Shown here piece after piece: positions 18,105-28,847 of a stretch of 64,000 nt of DNA. Within the stretch, counting starts at the first letter, position 1; the number at the start of each line of letters is the position of its first letter. The notes beneath the pieces were generated by a model, which searched no databases, was not told where the DNA came from, and worked only from the letters and a program-made list of their open reading frames with translations. Source of the stretch: Micrococcales bacterium (GTDB lineage Bacteria; Actinomycetota; Actinomycetes; Actinomycetales; Microbacteriaceae); assembly GCA_017306245.1 (NCBI GenBank), contig JAFKIY010000001.1, positions 558,001 to 622,000 of the forward strand, written 5' to 3'. The translations under genes were made by a program, and so were the position numbers.

Positions 18105-21100
18105 TGCCCAAGCGCGACGACATCCGCTCCGTCCTCGTCATCGGGTCCGGCCCGATCGTGATCGGCCAGGCCTGCGAATTCGACTACTCGGGCACCCAGG
18201 CGTGCCGGGTGCTGCGCGAGGAGGGCGTGCGCGTCATCCTCATCAATTCGAACCCCGCGACGATCATGACGGACCCGGATTTCGCGGATGCCACCTATGT
18301 CGAGCCCATCACGTGGGAAGTGATCGAATCGATCATCGAGAAGGAACGGCCGGATGCGATCCTTCCGACCCTGGGCGGGCAGACCGCGCTGAACGCCGCG
18401 GTCGAGCTGCACGAGCACGGCGTGCTGGAGAAGTACGGCGTCGAACTGATCGGTGCGAATCTGGACGCCATCCGGAAGGGAGAGGACCGGCAGCTGTTCA
18501 AGGACCTCGTCATCCAGGCCGGGGCCGACGTTGCGCGGTCGCATATCGCCCGCACCGTGGCGGAAGCGATCGACTTCGCGGAGGATCTCGGGTATCCGCT
18601 CGTCATCCGGCCGTCGTTCACGATGGGCGGCCTCGGCAGCGGTTTCGCCCACTCGCGCGACGAACTCGTCCGGATGGTCTCGGATGGGCTGCACCAGTCG
18701 CCGACGAGCGAGGTGCTCCTGGAGGAAACGATCCTGGGCTGGAAGGAATACGAGCTCGAGCTCATGCGCGACAACTCCGACAACACCGTCGTGGTGTGTT
18801 CGATCGAGAACGTCGACCCGGTGGGGGTGCATACCGGCGATTCGATCACGGTCGCGCCGGCGCTCACGCTCACCGATCGGGAATTCCAGAACCTGCGGGA
18901 CATCGGAATCGAAATCATCAGGCTCGTGGGTGTCGACACGGGCGGGTGCAACATCCAGTTCGCGGTCGACCCGTCGAACGGCCGCGTGATCGTGATCGAA
19001 ATGAACCCGCGGGTTTCGCGCTCGAGCGCCCTCGCGAGCAAGGCCACCGGGTTCCCGATCGCGAAGATCGCGGCGAAGCTGGCGATCGGCTACCGACTGG
19101 ATGAAATCCCCAACGACATCACGCGCGTGACCCCGGCGAGCTTCGAACCGACGCTCGACTACGTCGTCGTGAAGGTGCCGCGGTTCGCGTTCGAGAAGTT
19201 CCCCGCCGCCGATCCGACCCTGACCACCACCATGAAATCGGTCGGCGAGGCGATGGCGATCGGCCGGAACTACGCGTCGGCGCTGCAAAAGGCGCTGCGT
19301 TCGCTCGAGAAGCGGGGCTCGAGTTTCCACTGGGCCGGTTCCACCGGCGACACGGCGGAACTGCTTGCAAAGGCGAGCATCCCCACGGACGGCCGCATTG
19401 TGACGGTGCAGCAGGCGCTGCGGGCCGGCGCGACGATCGACGACGTGTTCTCGGCGACGGGCATCGACCCGTGGTTCCTCGACCAGATCGTCCTGATCAA
19501 CGAGATCGCCCACGAGGTGCGCGCGGCAGAGACGCTCGATCGCGACATCCTGCGTCGCGCTAAGGACCACGGGTTCAGCGACGCCCAGCTTGCCGAGCTT
19601 CGCGACCTGGATGAGGCGGCGGTCCGCGCCATTCGCCATCACGAAGGCGTTCGGCCCGTGTTCAAGACGGTCGACACGTGCGCGGGCGAGTTCCCCGCGC
19701 TCACCCCGTACCACTACTCGAGCTACGACGACGAAACCGAGGTCGAACCGAGCGATCGTCGCAAAGTGGTGATTCTGGGGTCGGGCCCGAACCGAATCGG
19801 TCAGGGGGTCGAGTTCGACTATTCGTGCGTGCATGCCGCATTCGCGCTCTCGGACACCGGATTCGAAACGATCATGATCAACTGCAACCCCGAAACGGTG
19901 TCCACCGACTACGACACGAGCGACCGGCTGTATTTCGAACCGCTCACCCTCGAGGATGTCCTTGCGGTGATCGACGCCGAACGAGCAAGCGGCGAACTCG
20001 TCGGCGTCGTCGTGCAGCTCGGCGGCCAGACGGCGCTCGGGCTCGCGAAAGGGCTTGAGGCCGCCGGGGTGCCCATCCTGGGAACCTCGCCGACGGCGAT
20101 CGACCTCGCCGAGGAGCGGGGATTCTTCTCGCGGATCCTCGACGAGGCGGGCCTTCTCGCGCCGCGCAACGGCACGGCCACGGATCTGGACACCGCGATC
20201 GCCGTCGCGGACGTGATCGGGTACCCGATCCTCGTACGTCCCTCTTTCGTGCTCGGCGGTCGCGGAATGGAGATCGTCTACGACGCGGAAACGCTCCGCG
20301 GATACTTCGACCGGGTCGCCGATCAGGTCATCATTTCTCCCGAATTGCCGCTGCTGGTCGACCGATTCCTCGACGATGCGATCGAAATCGACGTCGACGC
20401 CCTGTTCGACGGCGAGGAACTCTACATCGGTGGCATCATGGAGCACCTCGAGGAGGCCGGGATCCACTCGGGGGATTCCTCGTGCACCCTGCCGCCGGTG
20501 ACGCTCGGCCGCACCGTGATCGACGGGATCCGCGACGCCACGGAGTCGATCGCGAGGGGAGTCGGCGTGTGCGGGCTCCTGAACGTCCAGTTCGCGATCG
20601 GCCAGGGCGTGCTGTACGTGCTCGAGGCGAATCCGCGCGCCTCCCGAACCGTCCCGTTCGTGTCCAAGGCGCTGGGAATTCCGCTCGCGAAGGCCGCGGC
20701 GCTCATCATGGCGGGCTCCAGCATCCGTTCGCTCATCGATGAGGGGATGCTGCCGGCCGTGGACGGGCTGCACGTCCCCATGGATTCACCGGTCGCCGTG
20801 AAGGAAGCCGTGCTCCCGTTCCGACGATTCCGCACCGCGGAGGGGAAAATCGTCGACTCCATCCTGGGGCCCGAGATGCGCTCGACCGGCGAAGTAATGG
20901 GAATCGACTCCAACTTCCCGAAGGCGTTCGCGAAGAGCCAGGCGGCTGCGTACGGCGGCCTGCCGGGGAGCGGAACCGTGTTCGTCTCCGTCGCGGATCG
21001 CGACAAGCGCGCCATCGTGCTCCCCGTGCTCCGGTTGCAGCAATTGGGGTTCGCCATCCTCGCGACGCAGGGAACAGCGGAAGTGCTTGCCCGGAACGGT

Positions 21101-21442
21101 ATTGACGCGCGCATCGTCCGAAAGCAATCCGACGCCGAAACCCCGGACAGCGACCCGCGCACGATCGTCGACCTCATCACGGCGGGGGAGGTCGACATCG
21201 TGATCAACACTCCGAGCGGCCGAACCGCCCGCGCCGACGGATACGAAATCCGGACCGCGACGGTCGCCGCAGACAAGGCGCTGTTCACGACCATCGCCCA
21301 ACTGGGCGCTGCGGTCTCCTCCGTGGAGGCAATCCGCGAGGGGTTCACCGTGCGGTCGCTTCAGGACTACGCGCTGGATCGCGCCGGACGGCTCGAGGAC
21401 GCTCGAGCGAACACGGCACTCCGGGTGGCCGATCATGTCTGA
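18104..21442 (+). CDS. carB: Carbamoyl-phosphate synthase large subunit
   Basis: Makes carbamoyl phosphate from bicarbonate, ammonia and 2 ATP for pyrimidines and arginine. 1112 residues. Two duplicated ATP-grasp halves are evident: the first begins [20 protein letters not shown], the second [20 protein letters not shown] near residue 560. Each carries a metal site in its ATP-grasp fold ([19 protein letters not shown] and [19 protein letters not shown]). A C-terminal MGS-like allosteric domain starts near residue 950 ([19 protein letters not shown]). It overlaps pyrF by 8 nt. Long antisense frames here are composition shadows. Confidence 0.97.
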   Translation: MPKRDDIRSVLVIGSGPIVIGQACEFDYSGTQACRVLREEGVRVILINSNPATIMTDPDFADATYVEPITWEVIESIIEKERPDAILPTLGGQTALNAAVELHEHGVLEKYGVELIGANLDAIRKGEDRQLFKDLVIQAGADVARSHIARTVAEAIDFAEDLGYPLVIRPSFTMGGLGSGFAHSRDELVRMVSDGLHQSPTSEVLLEETILGWKEYELELMRDNSDNTVVVCSIENVDPVGVHTGDSITVAPALTLTDREFQNLRDIGIEIIRLVGVDTGGCNIQFAVDPSNGRVIVIEMNPRVSRSSALASKATGFPIAKIAAKLAIGYRLDEIPNDITRVTPASFEPTLDYVVVKVPRFAFEKFPAADPTLTTTMKSVGEAMAIGRNYASALQKALRSLEKRGSSFHWAGSTGDTAELLAKASIPTDGRIVTVQQALRAGATIDDVFSATGIDPWFLDQIVLINEIAHEVRAAETLDRDILRRAKDHGFSDAQLAELRDLDEAAVRAIRHHEGVRPVFKTVDTCAGEFPALTPYHYSSYDDETEVEPSDRRKVVILGSGPNRIGQGVEFDYSCVHAAFALSDTGFETIMINCNPETVSTDYDTSDRLYFEPLTLEDVLAVIDAERASGELVGVVVQLGGQTALGLAKGLEAAGVPILGTSPTAIDLAEERGFFSRILDEAGLLAPRNGTATDLDTAIAVADVIGYPILVRPSFVLGGRGMEIVYDAETLRGYFDRVADQVIISPELPLLVDRFLDDAIEIDVDALFDGEELYIGGIMEHLEEAGIHSGDSSCTLPPVTLGRTVIDGIRDATESIARGVGVCGLLNVQFAIGQGVLYVLEANPRASRTVPFVSKALGIPLAKAAALIMAGSSIRSLIDEGMLPAVDGLHVPMDSPVAVKEAVLPFRRFRTAEGKIVDSILGPEMRSTGEVMGIDSNFPKAFAKSQAAAYGGLPGSGTVFVSVADRDKRAIVLPVLRLQQLGFAILATQGTAEVLARNGIDARIVRKQSDAETPDSDPRTIVDLITAGEVDIVINTPSGRTARADGYEIRTATVAADKALFTTIAQLGAAVSSVEAIREGFTVRSLQDYALDRAGRLEDARANTALRVADHV

Positions 21443-22298
21443 CCTCGCGTTCGGCGGACGACTCGCGGCCGCGTTCGCACAGCACGGCCAGCTTTGCGTC
21501 GGTATCGACCCCCATCCGTTTCTCCTCGACGAGTGGGGCCTGCCGGACTCCGCGGCGGGCCTTCGCGAGTTCGGGCTCAGGGTGGTGGAGGCGACCGCGG
21601 GCCGGGCGGGGATCCTGAAACCCCAGGTGGCGTTTTTCGAGCGTCACGGGTCCGCCGGATACTCGGCGCTCGAGCAGATCCTCGACCGCGCGCGCCAGGC
21701 GAACCTTCTCGTGATCGCCGATGTGAAACGCGGCGACCTCGGCACGTCCGTGGAGGCGTACGGTCAGGCCTGGCTCACGCCGGGCGGCGCCCTCGAAGCG
21801 GACGCCATGACGATCAGCGCCTACCAGGGCCTCGGATCGATCGCCGGGCCGATCGCGCTCGCGCACGCGACGGGGAAGGGCCTGTTCGTCCTTTCCGCCA
21901 CATCGAACCCGGAGGCGGCGACCATCCAGACGGCCCGCGTCGCCACCGGGGAGTATGCCGGAGAAACGGTGGCCGCCGCTATTGTCAAAGGAGTGAACGC
22001 CATCAACCGTGCCGCCGCCCGCCCTGTGGGGTCGCTCGGAGTCGTTCTGGGCGCAACCGTTTCCGCCGACGACTACGGGATTTCGCTCGAGGAGCTCGCC
22101 GGCGTGCCCGCGACACCCGTGCTCGCGCCCGGCTTCGGGTTTCAGGGCGCAACATTCGCCGAGGTTCGCCCCCGCTTCGGGGCGTCGGCTCCGTTCACCG
22201 TCGTCGCGATCTCCCGGGGCGTGCTTTCCGCGGGACCGGACCGGGTATCCGAGGCCATTTCTCGGGCGGCAGGGGAGGTGTCGGAATGCCTCGCGTAA
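21435..22298 (+). CDS. pyrF: Orotidine 5'-phosphate decarboxylase (type 2)
   Basis: Last step of UMP synthesis. 287 residues, matching the longer type 2 form common in actinobacteria rather than the ~230-residue form. The catalytic Lys/Asp motif is [13 protein letters not shown] at about residues 95-107; other landmarks are [11 protein letters not shown] at the N-terminus and [12 protein letters not shown] near the C-terminus. orotate phosphoribosyltransferase (pyrE) and pyrD are not in the window. The last 13 nt overlap the mIHF-Gmk gene. Confidence 0.95.
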   Translation: MSDLAFGGRLAAAFAQHGQLCVGIDPHPFLLDEWGLPDSAAGLREFGLRVVEATAGRAGILKPQVAFFERHGSAGYSALEQILDRARQANLLVIADVKRGDLGTSVEAYGQAWLTPGGALEADAMTISAYQGLGSIAGPIALAHATGKGLFVLSATSNPEAATIQTARVATGEYAGETVAAAIVKGVNAINRAAARPVGSLGVVLGATVSADDYGISLEELAGVPATPVLAPGFGFQGATFAEVRPRFGASAPFTVVAISRGVLSAGPDRVSEAISRAAGEVSECLA

Positions 22299-23191
22299 CC
22301 CCACCGGATGTCGACCGCGTCGCCGCGTCGCGCGCGGCCGTCGCCGCACGCCGAGCCCGCGCCGCTGTGAAGCAATCGGTCGCCGATCAACGACGAAGCC
22401 CCGGCGAAGTGCTCGATGCAGGGTGGGCAAACCCCGGCAGCGCCGAGGCGACCCTCCGGGTCCGGGAACTTGTCTCCAGCGTCCCGGGCCTCGGACCCGT
22501 GCGTTCCGCCAGAATCCTCGCAGAACTCGGCATTTCGGAATCCAAGCGCGTTGGGGGGCTCGGGGTGCGGCAACGCGCCATCCTGCGGGACTGGTTCGCG
22601 CGCCGTGAGCGGCGCGGATCCGCGCCGACCCCATCCCGCCTGGTCGTGCTCGCCGGCCCCACCGCCGTCGGGAAGGGCGCGGTTTCGCGCCACATCCGCG
22701 AGCACCACCCGAACGTCCTGCTGTCGGTGTCGGCCACCACGCGGCCGCCGAGGCCGGGAGAGGTCGACGGCGTCGACTATCGGTTCGTGACCGACGACGA
22801 GTTCGATCGCCTCGTAAGCGCCGGCGCCATGCTGGAAACCGCGACCGTGCACAACGCCTACCGGTACGGGACGCCCCGGGCGCCGATCGAGGCGGCACTC
22901 GCGGACGGCAGGAGCGTGCTCCTGGAAATCGACATTCAGGGCGCCAGGGCGGTCAAAGCGGTCATGCCGGACGCGATTCTCGTGTTCCTGCTGCCGCCGA
23001 GCTGGGAGGAACTCGTGCGCAGGCTCATCGGGCGAGGCACCGAGGACCCCGCCGAGCAGTCCCGCCGACTGGAGACGGCGAAGATCGAACTGGCCGCCCA
23101 GGACGAGTTCGACTACCGCGTCGTGAACACCGACGTCAGCCAGGCGGCGCAGGAGGTCGTAGACTTGATGGCGATCCACGACGAAATCTAA
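22286..23191 (+). CDS. gmk: Fusion of actinobacterial integration host factor (mIHF) and guanylate kinase
   Basis: 301 residues in one uninterrupted frame. Residues about 10-108 match mIHF, the DNA-binding nucleoid protein: a helical [17 protein letters not shown] start, then a helix-two-turn-helix with [20 protein letters not shown] and [21 protein letters not shown] short [13 protein letters not shown] linker leads into guanylate kinase (GMP + ATP to GDP + ADP) from residue 119: P-loop GPTAVGKG at 124-131, [33 protein letters not shown] and [17 protein letters not shown]. In mycobacteria mihF and gmk are adjacent separate genes. GGGGAGG precedes the ATG. Confidence 0.9.
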   Translation: MPRVTPPDVDRVAASRAAVAARRARAAVKQSVADQRRSPGEVLDAGWANPGSAEATLRVRELVSSVPGLGPVRSARILAELGISESKRVGGLGVRQRAILRDWFARRERRGSAPTPSRLVVLAGPTAVGKGAVSRHIREHHPNVLLSVSATTRPPRPGEVDGVDYRFVTDDEFDRLVSAGAMLETATVHNAYRYGTPRAPIEAALADGRSVLLEIDIQGARAVKAVMPDAILVFLLPPSWEELVRRLIGRGTEDPAEQSRRLETAKIELAAQDEFDYRVVNTDVSQAAQEVVDLMAIHDEI

Positions 23192-23202
23192 GGAGTTTAG
23201 AC

Positions 23203-23460
23203 ATGGTTGAGCGCGCCAAGGGCATCATCGACCCGCCCATTGACGAACTGTTGACCAAGGTCGACTCGAAGTACGCCCTCGTCATCTTCGCGTCCAAGCG
23301 GGCACGGCAGATCAACGACTATTACGCCGACCTGCACGAGGGAAGCCTGTACAACAACGTCGGACCGCTCGTGGATTCGACGATCGACGACAAGCCGCTG
23401 TCCGTGGCGATGCGCGAAATCAACGAGGGCAAGCTCGTCCTCAAACCACTCGCCGAGTAG
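23203..23460 (+). CDS. rpoZ: RNA polymerase omega subunit
   Basis: Small subunit that helps assemble and stabilise RNA polymerase through the beta' subunit. 85 residues. Diagnostic stretches are [34 protein letters not shown] and [22 protein letters not shown] good AAGGAG site precedes the ATG. It follows gmk as in most actinobacteria. Confidence 0.96.
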   Translation: MVERAKGIIDPPIDELLTKVDSKYALVIFASKRARQINDYYADLHEGSLYNNVGPLVDSTIDDKPLSVAMREINEGKLVLKPLAE

Positions 23461-23502
23461 ATTCCGGGCCACTCGCTGGAAGGCAAGGAGTTGGACTGCA
23501 CG

Positions 23503-24729
23503 GTGAGCGAGAGTGAGCGGAGCCCGTTGAACGTTGTCGTCGGCGTCACCGGCGGGATCGCGGCATACAAGGCGGTGGCCGTCATCCGCGCTCTTGTGCT
23601 GGAGGGCCACGACGTGCACGTCGTCGCGACGGAGTCGGCGCTCCGATTCGTCGGACTGCCCACGCTCGAGGCGATCAGCCGCAATCCGGTGAGTCACGAA
23701 CTGTTCGAGGGCGTCGCACAAGTAAGGCATGTCGCGATCGGGCAATCCGCCGACGTGATCGTGCTTGCCCCGGCTACCGCGAACACCATCGCGCGCCTGG
23801 CCGCCGGTTTCGCCGACGATCTGCTGGGAACAACCATTCTGGCGAGCACCGCCCCGCTCGTGATCGCTCCTGCCATGCACACCGAAATGTGGCAGAACGC
23901 GGCGACCGTGCACAATATCGCGACCCTGAGGGACCGCGGGGTCATCATCGTGGGCCCCGCGTCGGGCCAGCTGACCGGCACGGACAGCGGACCGGGACGG
24001 ATGGCCGAACCCGACGACATCGTGGACGCGGTTCTCGCCGCGGTGGGCCCCAAGGATCTCGCCGGGACCCGGATTCTCGTGACCGCCGGCGGCACCCGCG
24101 AACCGATCGACCCCGTGCGGTTCATCGGGAACCGCTCCAGCGGGAAGCAGGGCGTGGCGATCGCGGCCGCAGCCGCAGCCAGGGGGGCGAGCGTCACGCT
24201 CATCGGCGCGAACCTGGATGTCCCGGTGCCGCCCGCGGTGACCCTCGTCGCCGTGAGCTCGGCGGAGGAACTCGCCGAAGCGACCCTCGGCGCATCCTCA
24301 AGCGCCGACGTGGTCATCATGGCCGCCGCCGTCGCCGATTACCGGCCGGATGCCGTGGCAGCATCCAAGCTCAAGAAGGACACGCAGGGCGACGAGTTGA
24401 CGCTGCGGCTCGTGAAAACCCAGGACATCCTCGCGTCGCTGGCGGAATCCAAACCTGCGGACCAGGTCCTGATCGGCTTCGCCGCGGAGACCGAAAACGA
24501 CGACCCTGCGCTCCTGGAACTCGGCCGGGAGAAGATCGCGCGGAAAGGCTGCGACCTTCTCGTCGTCAACAGGGTGGGCTGGACCACAGGTTTCGGCACC
24601 GACGACAACTCGGTCGTGGTGCTCGATCGGGCCGGCGATATAGTGATGGAGGCTTCGGGAACGAAGCCGTCGGTGGCTGGCCGTATCCTCGACCTGCTGA
24701 ACCGAACACGACACGACACCTCCACCTGA
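23503..24729 (+). CDS. coaBC: Bifunctional CoaBC (phosphopantothenoylcysteine synthetase/decarboxylase)
   Basis: Two consecutive CoA-synthesis steps in one protein, about 408 residues. The N-terminal flavoprotein decarboxylase (CoaC) has [27 protein letters not shown] and APAMHTEMW. The C-terminal CTP-dependent synthetase (CoaB) has [33 protein letters not shown] and KLKKDT. The flap that carries the catalytic Cys in E. coli Dfp reads [13 protein letters not shown] here, with no Cys. The start is taken as GTG 23503, with AAGGAG 12 nt upstream; an in-frame TTG at 23491 abuts that site and is less likely. Confidence 0.92.
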   Translation: MSESERSPLNVVVGVTGGIAAYKAVAVIRALVLEGHDVHVVATESALRFVGLPTLEAISRNPVSHELFEGVAQVRHVAIGQSADVIVLAPATANTIARLAAGFADDLLGTTILASTAPLVIAPAMHTEMWQNAATVHNIATLRDRGVIIVGPASGQLTGTDSGPGRMAEPDDIVDAVLAAVGPKDLAGTRILVTAGGTREPIDPVRFIGNRSSGKQGVAIAAAAAARGASVTLIGANLDVPVPPAVTLVAVSSAEELAEATLGASSSADVVIMAAAVADYRPDAVAASKLKKDTQGDELTLRLVKTQDILASLAESKPADQVLIGFAAETENDDPALLELGREKIARKGCDLLVVNRVGWTTGFGTDDNSVVVLDRAGDIVMEASGTKPSVAGRILDLLNRTRHDTST

Positions 24730-24739
24730 TTGGCACATC

Positions 24740-25936
24740 TTGGGCAATTCTCTCCGACTGTTCACGAGCGAATCCGTCACCGAGGGGCACCCGGACAAGA
24801 TTTGCGATCAGGTCTCGGACGGAATCCTCGACGCGCTTCTCACCGTGGACCCCGGCAGCCGCGTCGCCGTGGAGACCATGGTGACGACCGGGCTCGTGCA
24901 CATCGCCGGCGAGGTCACGTGCGGCGGCTACGTCGAGATTCCCCAGATCGTGCGCGACATCATCACCGAGATCGGATACACCTCTTCGGCCGTGGGCTTC
25001 GACGGGGCATCGTGCGGCGTCGCGGTGTCGATCGGCAACCAGTCCCCGGACATTGCGGCGGGAGTGGATCGCGCGCTGGAAGCTCGCGAAGGCTCGGTCA
25101 GCGACCCACTCGACCGGCAGGGTGCGGGAGACCAGGGCACGATGTTCGGTTTCGCCACGACCGAAACGCCCGAGTACATGCCGCTTCCCGTGTGGCTCGC
25201 ACATCGCCTCGCTGAACGCCTCGCCGCGGTGCGCAGGAACGGCGACCTCGCCTATTTGCGGCCGGACGGCAAGACTCAGGTGACGATCGGCTACGAGGGC
25301 GACGTCGCGCGGGCCGTGGACACCGTCGTGCTCTCAACCCAGCACGGACCCGACGTTTCGGACGCGACGCTGCGCGCCGACATCGCCGCTCACGTGATCG
25401 AACCCGTGCTCGAGTTGGCTCGTCTGGACACCACGTCGACCCGAATCCTCATCAATCCGTCCGGACGATTTGAGATCGGCGGACCGCAGGGCGACGCGGG
25501 CCTCACCGGCCGCAAAATCATCGTCGACACGTACGGCGGCGCGAGCAGGCACGGCGGGGGCGCGTTCAGCGGCAAGGACCCGTCCAAGGTGGACCGCTCC
25601 GCGGCGTATGCGATGCGCTGGGTGGCCAAGAACGCGGTCGCGGCCGGGCTCGCCGACAGGCTCGAGGTTCAGGTCGCCTACGCGATCGGCAAAGCGGCGC
25701 CCGTCGGCCTCTACGTCGAATCGTTCGGCACCGGCACGGTCGACGATGAGACGATTCTTCGCGCGATCCGCAGCGTGTTCGACCTGCGGCCCTCCGCGAT
25801 CATCCGCGACCTGGACCTCTTGCGGCCCATCTACCGCCAGACCGCCACGTACGGGCATTTCGGGCGCGAACTGCCGGACTTCACGTGGGAACGCCTGGAT
25901 CGCGTGGACGCCTTGCGCGCCGAGGCCGGGTTGTAG
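24740..25936 (+). CDS. metK: S-adenosylmethionine synthetase
   Basis: Methionine + ATP to SAM. 398 residues. Family signatures: [20 protein letters not shown] at the N-terminus (methionine/ATP binding), [20 protein letters not shown], then the P-loop-like [18 protein letters not shown] and [12 protein letters not shown]. The start is a TTG at 24740, giving the expected short N-terminus; no better start and no clear ribosome binding site is visible. Only 10 nt separate it from coaBC, so there is no room for a SAM riboswitch, and it is probably read from the upstream operon. Confidence 0.94.
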   Translation: MGNSLRLFTSESVTEGHPDKICDQVSDGILDALLTVDPGSRVAVETMVTTGLVHIAGEVTCGGYVEIPQIVRDIITEIGYTSSAVGFDGASCGVAVSIGNQSPDIAAGVDRALEAREGSVSDPLDRQGAGDQGTMFGFATTETPEYMPLPVWLAHRLAERLAAVRRNGDLAYLRPDGKTQVTIGYEGDVARAVDTVVLSTQHGPDVSDATLRADIAAHVIEPVLELARLDTTSTRILINPSGRFEIGGPQGDAGLTGRKIIVDTYGGASRHGGGAFSGKDPSKVDRSAAYAMRWVAKNAVAAGLADRLEVQVAYAIGKAAPVGLYVESFGTGTVDDETILRAIRSVFDLRPSAIIRDLDLLRPIYRQTATYGHFGRELPDFTWERLDRVDALRAEAGL

Positions 25937-25938
25937 GC

Positions 25939-27909
25939 ATGCCCGCGGCATCCATCGCGCGGGTGCTGATCGATTCGCCGCTCCCGCAGCTCGACCGGTT
26001 GTTCGACTACCGGATCCCCGCGGATCAGATGGGCGAGGTCCGCCCGGGTTGCCGGGTGCGCGTGCCGCTGAGGTCCGCGAATCGGATCGCCGACGGATTC
26101 GTCATCGAGGTGGTGTCGAGCGTCGACTACCAGGGTGTGCTGAGCGAACTGGATACGGTCGTCTCTGCTGTTTCCGTGCTGCCGCCCGAGGTGTACACGC
26201 TCGCCCGAGCCGTGGCGGACCGTGCGGCAGGCAGCGCAAGCGATATCGTGCGGATCGCCGTGCCCAAGCGCCAGGTCCGCGTCGAAAAAGCCTGGGTTGC
26301 GCGCCGCGGCGAGCCCGCAGCGCCCGGCGAGGTCGTCCCGGTCGCGGTCGACGAGTACGGCACGGCGGCCATCGATCAGGCGATCGCGGGCTCCGCCCGG
26401 CTGGCCGTGGAAGCCATCCCTCGGATCGTCGAGGTGGGCGGACAGTGGATCGGGCAGTGGGCGGTCACCATGGCGGCACTCGCCTCCCGTGCACTCATGG
26501 CGGGCACCGTAATCCTCGTGGTGCCCGACTATCGGGACCAGGCACAGCTCGAGGTCGCGCTGAATGCCCTCCTGCCGGCGGAGCGCATCCTCCGAGTCGA
26601 CGCGCGCCAGCCGAACGCCGACCGCTACCGTGCGCACCTCGCGTGCCTGGATGACACTCCGCGAGTCATCGTGGGAAACCGTTCCGCCGTGTACGCTCCC
26701 GCGGCGAAGCTCTCGCTCATCGCGCTGTGGAACGACGGCGACCCGGTTTTGGCGGAACCGCTCGCGCCGTATGCGCACAGCAGGGATGCGGCGCTCATCC
26801 GCCAGGAGCAGCAGCAGTGCGCCCTCGTGTTCCTGAACCACGCACGAACCGTTGAGGTCGAGCGGCTCGTCCAGTTGGGCTGGTGCGCTGCGCTTTCGCC
26901 CGCAAAACGGTACCTTCCGAAGGTCATTCCCACCGCGCAGCAGCAATCCGAGGATGCCCTGGCCGCGAGGGCGCGCATCCCCTCCAGCGCCTGGCGTGAG
27001 GCAAGATCGGCGCTCGAGCACGGCCCCGTGCTCATTCAGGTCGCCCGACCCGGTTATGCCCCGCGGATCGTGTGCGATTCGTGCGGAGTGGTGGCCCGCT
27101 GCGCCCGCTGCAACGGACCGCTTGGCCTGAAAACCTCCCGTGCGGCCCCGTCGTGCTCCTGGTGCGGTGCGATCGCCGCCCGGTGGCGCTGCGCCGAATG
27201 CGCTGCCACCAGGTTCCGCATCCAGGGGCAGGGCGCGACGCGCACGGCAGAGGACCTCGGGCGGGCGTTCCCCGGGGTTCCGGTCATCATCGCCGACGGC
27301 GAACGCCCCATCCTCGACGTCGGGGCGCGCCCGGCGCTGGTCATCGCCACGCGGGGTGCGGAACCCATCGCGGCGGGCGGCTATCGGGCGGTCGTGCTGC
27401 TGGACGGCGAGCGGATGCTGGCGAGGGAGAGCCTGCGGGTCGGCGAGGATTGCCTGCGCTGGTGGTCCAACGCGATCGCCCTGGCTGCGGACGGCGCGCC
27501 GAGCATCCTCGTCGGGGTGGGCGGGCCGCTCGGCGGAGCTCTCGCGACCTGGCAGCTCGGCGAATTCGCGCGGGGAGAGCTCGCGGACCGCCGCCGACTC
27601 CGGTTCCCGCCGGCGGTGCGGGTCGCCACCGTGTCCGGCGACGCTGAATCCACCGAGCGGGCACTCTCCAGCGTGGCGGGACTGGATGGCGTCGACGTCC
27701 TCGGCCCGACGGAGACGGAAGCGGGGCACGTGCGCGCCATTGTGCGGTTCGACTATTCTCGCGGCGCCGCCGTCGCGGCGGCATTGCGGGCCGACGTGAT
27801 CCGCAATGCGACATCGCGGCGCAAGCGGGTGCCCGCTGCCGGCGCTCCAGCTCCAGCGCCTACACTGAGAGTCCGGTTTGACGACCTCGAACCGTTCGAG
27901 CAACTGTAG
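25939..27909 (+). CDS. priA: PriA-like primosomal protein N' lacking the helicase ATP site
   Basis: 656 residues. The N-terminal DNA-binding domain (IARVLIDSPLPQLDRLFDYRI, GCRVRVPL) and the eight-cysteine zinc module (CDSCG, CARC, CSWCG and CAEC, about residues 378-423) are PriA-like. The expected Walker A (GVTGSGKTEVY-type) is absent, and the DEEH-type Walker B is replaced by ALWNDGDP. Actinobacterial PriA proteins are known to lack helicase motifs. It probably acts in replication restart as a fork-binding or loading factor without unwinding; that role is inferred. The ATG follows the metK stop by 2 nt. Confidence 0.88.
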   Translation: MPAASIARVLIDSPLPQLDRLFDYRIPADQMGEVRPGCRVRVPLRSANRIADGFVIEVVSSVDYQGVLSELDTVVSAVSVLPPEVYTLARAVADRAAGSASDIVRIAVPKRQVRVEKAWVARRGEPAAPGEVVPVAVDEYGTAAIDQAIAGSARLAVEAIPRIVEVGGQWIGQWAVTMAALASRALMAGTVILVVPDYRDQAQLEVALNALLPAERILRVDARQPNADRYRAHLACLDDTPRVIVGNRSAVYAPAAKLSLIALWNDGDPVLAEPLAPYAHSRDAALIRQEQQQCALVFLNHARTVEVERLVQLGWCAALSPAKRYLPKVIPTAQQQSEDALAARARIPSSAWREARSALEHGPVLIQVARPGYAPRIVCDSCGVVARCARCNGPLGLKTSRAAPSCSWCGAIAARWRCAECAATRFRIQGQGATRTAEDLGRAFPGVPVIIADGERPILDVGARPALVIATRGAEPIAAGGYRAVVLLDGERMLARESLRVGEDCLRWWSNAIALAADGAPSILVGVGGPLGGALATWQLGEFARGELADRRRLRFPPAVRVATVSGDAESTERALSSVAGLDGVDVLGPTETEAGHVRAIVRFDYSRGAAVAAALRADVIRNATSRRKRVPAAGAPAPAPTLRVRFDDLEPFEQL

Positions 27910-27917
27910 GGGCACCC

Positions 27918-28847
27918 GTGACGAATTTGCGCGTCGTGTTCGCCGGCAGCCCTGCCGCAGCGGTCCCCAGCCTGCTCGCGATCGCCCGCAGCGGCCACGA
28001 CATCGCCGCCGTCATCACCCGCGAGGACGCCCTGCTCGGACGAAAGCGCATCCGCACCCCGACCCCGGTTGCTTTGGCCGCACACGAACTCGGTATCCCC
28101 GTGATCGCCGCCAATTCCCTGGCGGGGGAACCGACAGAGCGAATCCTTCGGCTTCAACCGGATCTCGGCGTGATCGTGGCGTACGGGGGTCTGGTTCGCG
28201 AGCCGCTGCTTTCGGCGCCGAATCTGGGCTGGATCAACCTGCATTTTTCCGTTCTGCCGCGCTGGCGCGGCGCGGCGCCGGTGCAGCGGGCGATCATCGC
28301 GGGGGACGACGTGACCGGGGCGAGCGTGTTCCAGCTCGTGGAGGAGCTGGACGCCGGCCCGATCCTGGGGACGATGACCCAGGCGATCGGACGAAACGAA
28401 ACCGCCGGCCACCTCCTGGAGTCGCTGTCCGTATCAGGGGCGGAGCTGCTTGTCGGCGTGATGGATGCGATGGGCACCGGCACCGCCCGCGCGTCCGAAC
28501 AATCCGGAGACGTCACGTTCGCGCCGAAACTCACCATCGAGGACGGCCGCATCGACTGGTCCGGCACCGCCGCCACGGTGCACGACCGTATCCGCGGGGT
28601 CACCCCGGAGCCCGGGGCATTCACCATCGTGGATGGTGACCGACTGAAGATCATCGACGCGGCACGTGCCCGCGACACGCCACGGCACGATGCCGGCCGG
28701 ATTTCGGCCGACGGCAAGCGCGTGTTCGTCGGCACGGCCTCGGAGCCGATCGAACTGCTCACCGTCCAACCGGCCGGAAAACGGCCGATGCCGGCCGCGG
28801 ACTGGTGGCGCGGCCGCCGCATCGATGCCGAAACGGCCGCCACATGA
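27918..28847 (+). CDS. fmt: Methionyl-tRNA formyltransferase
   Basis: Formylates initiator Met-tRNA using 10-formyltetrahydrofolate. 309 residues. Motifs: VVFAGSPAAAVPSLLA at the N-terminus, VAYGGLVREPLLS, and the catalytic stretch WINLHFSVLPRWRGAAPVQRAI with Asn, His and, further on, Asp in ELDAGPI. The C-terminal OB-like domain begins at VHDRIRGVTPEPGAF. The start is GTG at 27918, with a GGGGCA stretch upstream. It overlaps rsmB by 4 nt. No peptide deformylase gene is adjacent, unlike in many other phyla. Confidence 0.96.
   Translation: MTNLRVVFAGSPAAAVPSLLAIARSGHDIAAVITREDALLGRKRIRTPTPVALAAHELGIPVIAANSLAGEPTERILRLQPDLGVIVAYGGLVREPLLSAPNLGWINLHFSVLPRWRGAAPVQRAIIAGDDVTGASVFQLVEELDAGPILGTMTQAIGRNETAGHLLESLSVSGAELLVGVMDAMGTGTARASEQSGDVTFAPKLTIEDGRIDWSGTAATVHDRIRGVTPEPGAFTIVDGDRLKIIDAARARDTPRHDAGRISADGKRVFVGTASEPIELLTVQPAGKRPMPAADWWRGRRIDAETAAT

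Noticed and set aside
18050..20773. A 907-residue open frame on the minus strand across carB
   Set aside because: It is antisense to carB, lacks recognisable motifs, and its amino acid mix is that of a GC-rich shadow frame.
24730..24739. Possible SAM riboswitch upstream of metK
   Set aside because: Only 10 bases separate coaBC and metK, too few for any known SAM riboswitch.
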